The notes under the pieces are model-generated. The model was not told where the DNA came from and did not search any database. It was given only the letters and a program-made list of their open reading frames with translations. Shown here in pieces: positions 5,988-10,092 of a stretch of DNA of 10,092 nucleotides. A program made the translations under genes and the position numbers. The DNA lies in the NCBI GenBank assembly GCA_048497495.1, contig JAFHCF010000037.1:1-10092 (forward strand). Direction: 5' to 3'. The DNA comes from JAFHCF01 sp048497495 (GTDB lineage: Bacteria; Pseudomonadota; Alphaproteobacteria; Rhizobiales; Ancalomicrobiaceae). Numbering within the stretch: the first letter of the stretch is position 1; each line of letters opens with the position of its first letter.

Positions 5988-6574
5988 TCAGGCTCGGCCT
6001 CACCGGATCGATCGGCATGGGCAAGTCGACCACGGCGGATCTCTTCCGCGCCGCCGGCGTTCCGGTCCACGACGCCGACGCCACCGTCCACGCGCTCTAT
6101 CGCGGCCCGGCGGTGGAGCCGATCGAGGCGGCCTTCCCGGGCACCACCGGCGACGGCAAGGTCGATCGCGCGGCGCTCGCCAGCCGCGTCCTCGGCGACG
6201 AGGCGGCGGTGAGGCGGCTCGAGGCGATCGTCCACCCGCTGGTGCGCGCGGCCGAGATCGCCTTCCTGGCGAAGGCGCGCGAGCAGGGCCGCCGCCTCGT
6301 CGTCCTCGACATTCCGCTGCTCTTCGAGACCGGCGGCGAGGCCCGCGTCGAGGCGATCGTCACCGTCTCCGCGCCCGCCGACGTCCAGCGTGCCCGGGTG
6401 CTGGCCCGCCCCGGCATGAGCGAGGCGAAGTTCGAGCAGATCCTCGCCCGCCAGATTCCCGACGCCGAGAAGCGCCGCCGGTCGCATTTCGTGATCGACA
6501 CCGCCCACGGCCTCGATCCGGCGCGACGCCGGGTCGCCGGCATCCTGCGTGCTTTGCAGGGGATGATTCGCTGA
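5984..6574 (+). CDS. coaE: Dephospho-CoA kinase CoaE
   Basis: CoaE phosphorylates the 3'-hydroxyl of the ribose of dephospho-CoA, the last step in making coenzyme A. The 196-residue product is of normal length. It begins with the P-loop LGLTGSIGMGKSTT (4-17, Lys14), followed by the CoA-binding VHDADATVH (28-36), EAIVHPLVR (80-88), the core strand VVLDIPLLFETG (106-117) and the lid/adenine region ARQIPDAEKRRRSHFVIDT (155-173). The ATG at 5984 overlaps the aroE stop by four bases and has no separate strong ribosome binding site, consistent with translational coupling. The coaE-dnaQ gap is 72 bases and contains no clear terminator. Confidence 0.97.
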   Translation: MIRLGLTGSIGMGKSTTADLFRAAGVPVHDADATVHALYRGPAVEPIEAAFPGTTGDGKVDRAALASRVLGDEAAVRRLEAIVHPLVRAAEIAFLAKAREQGRRLVVLDIPLLFETGGEARVEAIVTVSAPADVQRARVLARPGMSEAKFEQILARQIPDAEKRRRSHFVIDTAHGLDPARRRVAGILRALQGMIR

Positions 6575-6646
6575 GATCGGCCTATGGGCTTGATCGCCGG
6601 CCGGCGGGCTGATTCGATCGGCCGGGAACCCTCGTGGAGAACGACC

Positions 6647-7360
6647 TTGCGCGAAATCGTCTTCGACACCGAGACCACCGGCTTCGACCCGCGCACCGGC
6701 GACCGGGTGGTGGAGATCGGCTGCGTCGAACTGGTGAACCACATCGTCACCGGCCAGACCTTTCACGTCTACATCAACCCCGAACGGACCATGCCGCGCG
6801 CCGCCTTCGACGTGCACGGGCTCTCCGACGGGTTTCTCGCCGACAAGCCGAAGTTCGCCGAGGTCGCCGAGGACTTCCTCGCCTTCGTCGGCGAAGCCCG
6901 GCTCGTCGCCCACAATGCCGAATTCGACTTCAAGTTCATCAACGCCGAATTCGGCCGTCTCGGCCTGCCGCCGATCGGCTTCGACCGCATGGTCGACACC
7001 CTGGCGCTGGCCAAGCGCCGCCATCCCGCCGGCCCCAATTCGCTCGACGCCCTGTGCAATCGCTACGGCATCGACAATTCCCGCCGCGACCGCCACGGCG
7101 CCCTGCTCGATTCCGAGCTTCTCGCCGAGGTCTATGTCGAACTGATCGGCGGCAAGCAGGCGGCGCTCTCGCTGGTCGGCGCCGACGACACCGGCGGCGG
7201 CCGTCGCGGCGCCGGTGTCGGCGCCGCGACGAGGTCGGTCGCGCGGACCCGTCCGACGCCGCTCGCCCCACGCCTCACCGCCGATGAACGCGCCGCTCAC
7301 GATGCCTTCGTCGCCCGCATGGGCGAGGCGGCGCTGTGGCGGCGCTATGACGACGCCTGA
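6647..7360 (+). CDS. dnaQ: DNA polymerase III epsilon subunit (3'-5' proofreading exonuclease) DnaQ
   Basis: Epsilon is the proofreading subunit of the replicative polymerase; it binds the alpha subunit and removes mispaired 3' ends. The 237-residue product has the DEDDh exonuclease motifs: ExoI FDTETTG (6-12, Asp7 and Glu9), ExoII HNAEFD (89-94, Asp94) and ExoIII H-x-A-x-x-D (His150, Asp155). After about 175 comes a Gly/Ala/Arg-rich linker and a C-terminal segment LTADERAAHDAFVARMGEAALWRRY (210-234), where E. coli epsilon contacts alpha. The TTG start at 6647 is chosen because GGAGA lies six bases upstream and the protein then begins REIVFDTETTG, like its relatives. An in-frame ATG at 6584 would add 21 unrelated residues and has no ribosome binding site. 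Confidence 0.96.
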   Translation: MREIVFDTETTGFDPRTGDRVVEIGCVELVNHIVTGQTFHVYINPERTMPRAAFDVHGLSDGFLADKPKFAEVAEDFLAFVGEARLVAHNAEFDFKFINAEFGRLGLPPIGFDRMVDTLALAKRRHPAGPNSLDALCNRYGIDNSRRDRHGALLDSELLAEVYVELIGGKQAALSLVGADDTGGGRRGAGVGAATRSVARTRPTPLAPRLTADERAAHDAFVARMGEAALWRRYDDA

Positions 7361-7397
7361 GCCGCCCCCGTGGGTGGCGTAGAGGACTCCGAAACGA

Positions 7398-7442
7398 CGA
7401 GGCCCCGGCGCCGTTCCTCGCGGGAGCGGAGCCGGGGCCTCG
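7398..7442. terminator. Long nested hairpin between convergent dnaQ and secB (bidirectional terminator candidate)
   Basis: Perfect 12-base-pair stem CGAGGCCCCGGC (7398-7409) with GCCGGGGCCTCG (7431-7442). The 21-base interior folds further: bases 7411-7429 pair as CCGTTCCT with GGGAGCGG (two G-T wobbles), leaving a CGC loop and one A/G mismatch between the two stems. It sits midway in the 102-base gap between the stops of dnaQ and secB. There is no strong T-run on either side (only TCGTTT on the minus side), so the strength of intrinsic termination is uncertain. Confidence 0.7.
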
Positions 7443-7462
7443 AGAAGACCGCTTTCGCGGGG

Positions 7463-7954
7463 TCAGTTGACCGTCTGCGAGCCCGCCTCGGCGGCCTGCG
7501 CCGTGGCGTTCTGCTGGTAGAGCGCGACAAAGTCGATCGGGTCGAGCAGGAGCGGCGGGAAGCCGCCGTTGCGGGTCGCCTCGGCCAGGATCTGGCGCGC
7601 GAAGGGGAAGAGCAGCCGCGGGCACTCGATCATGACGAAGGGATGGAGATGCTCCTCCGGCACGTTCTGAATGCGGAACAGGCCGCCGTAGAGCAGTTCG
7701 ACGTTGAAGATCACCGTCTCGCCGACGGCGGCACGGGCCTCGAGCTTCAGCTCGACGTCGAACTCGGTCGCCGAAAGCGGCTGGGCGCCGACGTTGACGT
7801 TGATCGCGATCTGCGGCTGGGTCTCCTGCGGCGCCAGCGAAGCCGGGGCGTTCGGGTTCTCGAAGGAGAAGTCCTTCACGTACTGGCCCAGAACGTTGAG
7901 GGAGGGACCCGCTTCCGGGTCGATCGCCGGCGCGCCGGTGTCGGTGTTGGTCAT
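7463..7954 (-). CDS. secB: Protein-export chaperone SecB
   Basis: SecB is a cytoplasmic tetrameric chaperone that keeps precursor proteins unfolded and passes them to SecA. The 163-residue product carries the family stretch VLGQYVKDFSFENPNAP (21-37), a beta-strand core around 44-90, ECPRLLFPFARQI (110-122) and GGFPPLLLDPIDFVALY (130-146), with a short Ala/Gln-rich tail. The ATG at 7954 has GGAGA eight bases upstream. It is the only gene to the right of the proposed origin that runs leftward. It converges on dnaQ and diverges from timA, and therefore needs its own promoter in the 242-base gap 7955-8196. That gap has one AT-rich spot (TATTTA on the minus strand, 8093-8088) but no convincing -35 element. 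Confidence 0.97.
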   Translation of the reverse strand: MTNTDTGAPAIDPEAGPSLNVLGQYVKDFSFENPNAPASLAPQETQPQIAINVNVGAQPLSATEFDVELKLEARAAVGETVIFNVELLYGGLFRIQNVPEEHLHPFVMIECPRLLFPFARQILAEATRNGGFPPLLLDPIDFVALYQQNATAQAAEAGSQTVN

Positions 7955-8196
7955 CGGAAATGTCTCCGTTTCTCGCCGCGCGGGCGGCTCGGGTTCGGTC
8001 GCAAGCTCGTAGACGGGAAATCGCCTCGGCACAAGCCGAGCGGCGTCGTGAATCCGACGCACCCTCGCAGTCGGGCCTGGGAGTTGCTAAATAGACGACA
8101 TCGACGATCCGGCGAAGCACCGGGAATCAGCGCCGACCCTCGACCGCCGTCCTCGGCGGCACCGCGAGGGACGGCACCCACACGGGACGGGACGGC

Positions 8197-8895
8197 ATGA
8201 GCCTCGACATCTACACCATCGTCTTCTTCGCCATCGCCGTCGTGATCTTCGTGCGCCTCTACGGCGTGCTCGGACAGAAGACCGGCTCCGAACGGCCTCC
8301 GTTCCAGCCGCCGGAGGTCCGCGACGACGGATCCGCCGGCAACGACAACGTCATCCCTCTGCCCCGCCCCGCCGAGACCGCGGCGCGCGACGAGGCCAAC
8401 CCGCCGAGCGTCGAGGTCGCCGCCGACACGCCGCCGGAATCCTCGCTCGCCGCGGCGTTGCGCGCCATCATGGCCGCCGATCGCGGCTTCGATGCCGCCC
8501 GCTTCCTCGACGGCTCCAAGGCGGCCTACGAGATGATCGTCACGGCCTATGCCGCCGGCGACCGCCGCACCCTCAAGAGCCTCCTGTCGAAGGAGGTGAT
8601 GGAGAGCTTCTCCGGCGGCATCGACGAGCGTGAGAAGCGCGGCGAGAAGGTCGAGTTCACCTTCGTCGGCATCGACAAGGCCGATCTCGTCGAAGCCGGG
8701 GTCAAGGGCGGTCTCGCCAACGTCACCGTGCGCTTCGCCGCCAAGGTGATCCAGGTCACCCGCAAGGCCGACGGCACCGTGATCGACGGCGATCCCGGAC
8801 GCCTCACCGACCTCGTCGACGTCTGGACCTTCGCCCGCGAGCTGGCGTCGTCGGATCCCAACTGGCGCCTCGTCGACACCCGCGCCGTGGATTGA
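8197..8895 (+). CDS. timA: TimA/Tim44-like membrane-anchored protein
   Basis: TimA proteins are the alphaproteobacterial relatives of mitochondrial Tim44. They are inner-membrane proteins whose Tim44-like domain shares the fold of the mitochondrial import adaptor; their bacterial role is poorly known. The 232-residue product starts with one membrane segment (about 6-22), continues with the family motif YGVLGQKTGSERPPF (22-36) and a Pro/Ala/Glu-rich disordered linker (about 37-90), and ends in the Tim44-like domain (about 95-230), with FLDGSKAAYEMIVTAYAAGD (103-122) and a C-terminal VDVWTFARELASSDPNWRLVDT (207-228). The start ATG has only a weak GGGACGG upstream. In many relatives an fxsA gene lies between secB and this gene; none is seen here. 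mltA follows after 48 bases. Confidence 0.9.
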   Translation: MSLDIYTIVFFAIAVVIFVRLYGVLGQKTGSERPPFQPPEVRDDGSAGNDNVIPLPRPAETAARDEANPPSVEVAADTPPESSLAAALRAIMAADRGFDAARFLDGSKAAYEMIVTAYAAGDRRTLKSLLSKEVMESFSGGIDEREKRGEKVEFTFVGIDKADLVEAGVKGGLANVTVRFAAKVIQVTRKADGTVIDGDPGRLTDLVDVWTFARELASSDPNWRLVDTRAVD

Positions 8896-8896
8896 T

Positions 8897-8915
8897 CGAT
8901 CGGCCTCGCCGATCG
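8897..8915 (+). repeat. CGATCGG inverted repeat after the timA stop
   Basis: CGATCGG (8897-8903) and CCGATCG (8909-8915) pair as a 7-base-pair stem with a five-base CCTCG loop, starting one base after the timA stop codon. The same sequence also reads as a 9-base direct repeat CGATCGGCC (8897-8905 and 8910-8918). There is no T-run after it, so it is more likely an attenuating or mRNA-stabilising stem than a full terminator. Confidence 0.45.
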
Positions 8916-8943
8916 GCCGCCGCCCGAGCGAAAGACTTCGTCG

Positions 8944-10056
8944 ATGTGCCCGACCGCAGCCGACCTCGCGCCCCTGCGTTTCGCCGATCTCCGGGGCTGG
9001 GCCACGGCGGATCACGCGGCGGCGCTCGCCGCCTTCCGCCGCCAGGCCGAGGTCTGGGGGGAGGGCGCGCCGAAGACCCGGGGGCTCGGCATCGACGGGG
9101 CGGCACTGGCGGCGATCGGCCGCGCCGCGCTGGCGACGGGGGCGGTCGACGCGGCGGCGGCGCGCGCCTTCTTCGAGGCCCGCTTCACCCCCCGGCATGT
9201 CGTCCCGGCCGGCGGTGACGCCTTCCTCACCGGCTATTTCGAGCCCGAACTCGCCGGCTCGCGCGTCCCCACCGACCGCTTCCGCGTCCCCCTCCTCGCC
9301 CGTCCCGACGACCTCGTCGACGTCGATCCCGCCGACCGACCGGCGACCCTCGATCCGGCTTACGCTTTCGCCCGCCGCGCGCCGGAAGGCCTGGTCCCCT
9401 ATTTCGATCGCGGCGAGATCGAGGACGGGGCGCTCGCGGGCCGCGGTCTCGAGCTGGTCCATGTCGAGGATCCGGTCGATGCCTTCTTCGTCCATGTCCA
9501 GGGCTCGGCGCGCATCCGTCTCGACGACGGCGGGGTGATGCGGCTGGCCTATGCCGCCAAGGCCGGCCATCCCTACACCTCGATCGCCAAGCTCCTGATC
9601 GCCCGCGGCGTCGCCGCGCCGGACGCCATGACCGCCGACGTGCTGCGCGCCTGGCTCGAGGCCGATCCGGCGCGGGGCGCCGACTTGATGCGGGCCAACC
9701 GCTCCTACGTGTTCTTCGCCGAGCAGGCCGACCTCGATCCGGGGCTCGGCGCGGTCGCCGCCGCGAAGGCGCAACTGGCGCCGCGCGTCTCGCTCGCCGT
9801 CGACCGCGCGCTCCACACCTTCGGCACGCCGATCTTCGTCGATGCCGACCTGCCGCTCGGGGTGGGCGGCCGGGTCGAGCCCTTCCGCCGGCTGATGATC
9901 GCCCAGGACACCGGCTCGGCCATCCTCGGGGCGGCGCGCGGCGACGTCTTCGTCGGCCTCGGGGCGGAAGCCGGCCGTCTCGCCGGGCTGATTCGCCACG
10001 TGCCGCGCGCCTTCGTCGTGCTGGTCCCACGCGACACCGGGGAGGGGGCGCCATGA
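8944..10056 (+). CDS. mltA: Membrane-bound-type lytic murein transglycosylase A (MltA)
   Basis: MltA cleaves the MurNAc-GlcNAc bond of peptidoglycan to give 1,6-anhydro-muropeptides during wall growth and recycling. The 370-residue product carries the MltA domain, with LTGYFEP (95-101), FFVHVQGSARI (181-191), GHPYTSIAKLLI (208-219) and NRSYVFF (252-258). The C-terminal 3D domain follows, with FRRLMIAQDTGSAI (314-327) and GDVFVGLG (333-340); Asp322 and Asp334 are the aspartates of the 3D domain, where the catalytic acid lies in E. coli MltA. No signal peptide or lipobox is present. The ATG at 8944 is the only usual start codon, because the timA TGA is the in-frame upstream stop. The N-terminus LRFADLRGWATADHAAAL already aligns with the mature part of the family. 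The ribosome binding site is weak. The stop overlaps the next start as ATGA. Confidence 0.93.
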   Translation: MCPTAADLAPLRFADLRGWATADHAAALAAFRRQAEVWGEGAPKTRGLGIDGAALAAIGRAALATGAVDAAAARAFFEARFTPRHVVPAGGDAFLTGYFEPELAGSRVPTDRFRVPLLARPDDLVDVDPADRPATLDPAYAFARRAPEGLVPYFDRGEIEDGALAGRGLELVHVEDPVDAFFVHVQGSARIRLDDGGVMRLAYAAKAGHPYTSIAKLLIARGVAAPDAMTADVLRAWLEADPARGADLMRANRSYVFFAEQADLDPGLGAVAAAKAQLAPRVSLAVDRALHTFGTPIFVDADLPLGVGGRVEPFRRLMIAQDTGSAILGAARGDVFVGLGAEAGRLAGLIRHVPRAFVVLVPRDTGEGAP

Positions 10057-10092
10057 GTTCGAGCCTCGGCCGCCGTCGTCCCCGCGTCCAGC
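10053..10092 (+). CDS. Start of a downstream gene, truncated by the window end (possibly Smr-domain protein)
   Basis: An ATG at 10053 overlaps the mltA stop in an ATGA and is preceded by a strong GGGGAGGGGG ribosome binding site. Only 13 codons are visible (MSSSLGRRRPRVQ), a basic start that names no family by itself. In related genomes the gene after mltA usually encodes a small Smr/MutS2-type DNA-binding endonuclease that also starts with an arginine-rich stretch. The identity is inference from synteny; that a coupled gene starts here is well supported. Confidence 0.6.
   Translation, partial: MSSSLGRRRPRVQ

Noticed and set aside
6595..6606. 12-base perfect palindrome CGCCGGCCGGCG in the coaE-dnaQ gap
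   Set aside because: Made of only G and C with a CCGG core, easy by chance at this composition; no partner motif nearby suggests an operator.
8088..8093. Minus-strand TATTTA as a -10 element for secB
   Set aside because: No acceptable -35 element at 16-18 bases; kept only as a remark under secB.
7951..9999. Very long minus-strand open frame opposite timA and mltA (682 codons)
   Set aside because: timA and mltA have clear family motifs on the plus strand; the mirror frame has none.
1..10092. tRNA, rRNA, CRISPR, insertion sequence, toxin-antitoxin or phage genes
   Set aside because: Looked for in both strands; nothing with supporting structure or motifs was seen. All coding space is taken by conserved housekeeping genes.

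Overview
The window is a high-GC stretch of an alphaproteobacterial chromosome, most likely from the order Hyphomicrobiales (Rhizobiales) or a close relative. It looks like the replication-origin neighbourhood. The gene order rho-hemJ-hemE / intergenic region / pyruvate dikinase regulator-maf-aroE-coaE-dnaQ-secB-timA-mltA is, from established knowledge, the arrangement flanking the origin in Caulobacter-like and Rhizobium-like chromosomes. I see no horizontally acquired cassette, mobile element, CRISPR array, tRNA or rRNA, and no undescribed multigene system. The unusual signals are in the non-coding DNA.

Layout. From 79 to 3262, three genes run leftward: hemE and hemJ (late heme synthesis, 11 bases apart) and then rho (transcription termination). 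rho follows a 317-base leader that carries its own candidate promoter and a hairpin. From 3263 to 3663 lies a 401-base gene-free region with a perfect CtrA-type box (TTAA-N7-TTAAC), five degenerate DnaA-like boxes, four GANTC (CcrM) sites, two of them forming a hairpin, and short direct repeats exactly 50 and 100 bases apart. This is the proposed origin. From 3664 rightward, a compact run encodes a PPDK/PEP-synthase regulator, a Maf pyrophosphatase, shikimate dehydrogenase (AroE), dephospho-CoA kinase (CoaE) and the DNA polymerase III proofreading subunit (DnaQ). maf/aroE and aroE/coaE overlap by ATGA. secB is the only gene right of the origin that runs leftward; it converges on dnaQ with a strong nested hairpin between them. 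Then come timA (Tim44-like membrane protein), mltA (murein transglycosylase) and, overlapping mltA by ATGA, the first 13 codons of another gene, possibly the Smr-domain gene usual at this place.

How they fit together. Gene orientation flips across 3263-3663, so almost all genes are co-directional with replication if that is the origin. The products cover heme and aromatic amino acid synthesis, coenzyme A, nucleotide house-cleaning, proofreading, protein export and envelope remodelling. They share a location more than a pathway. hemE and the regulator gene start with GTG and dnaQ with TTG, each chosen because of a good ribosome binding site.

A genome-wide curiosity visible here is the palindrome CGATCG. 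I count about 33 copies by eye, roughly ten times what base composition predicts, and it is even denser between genes than within them.
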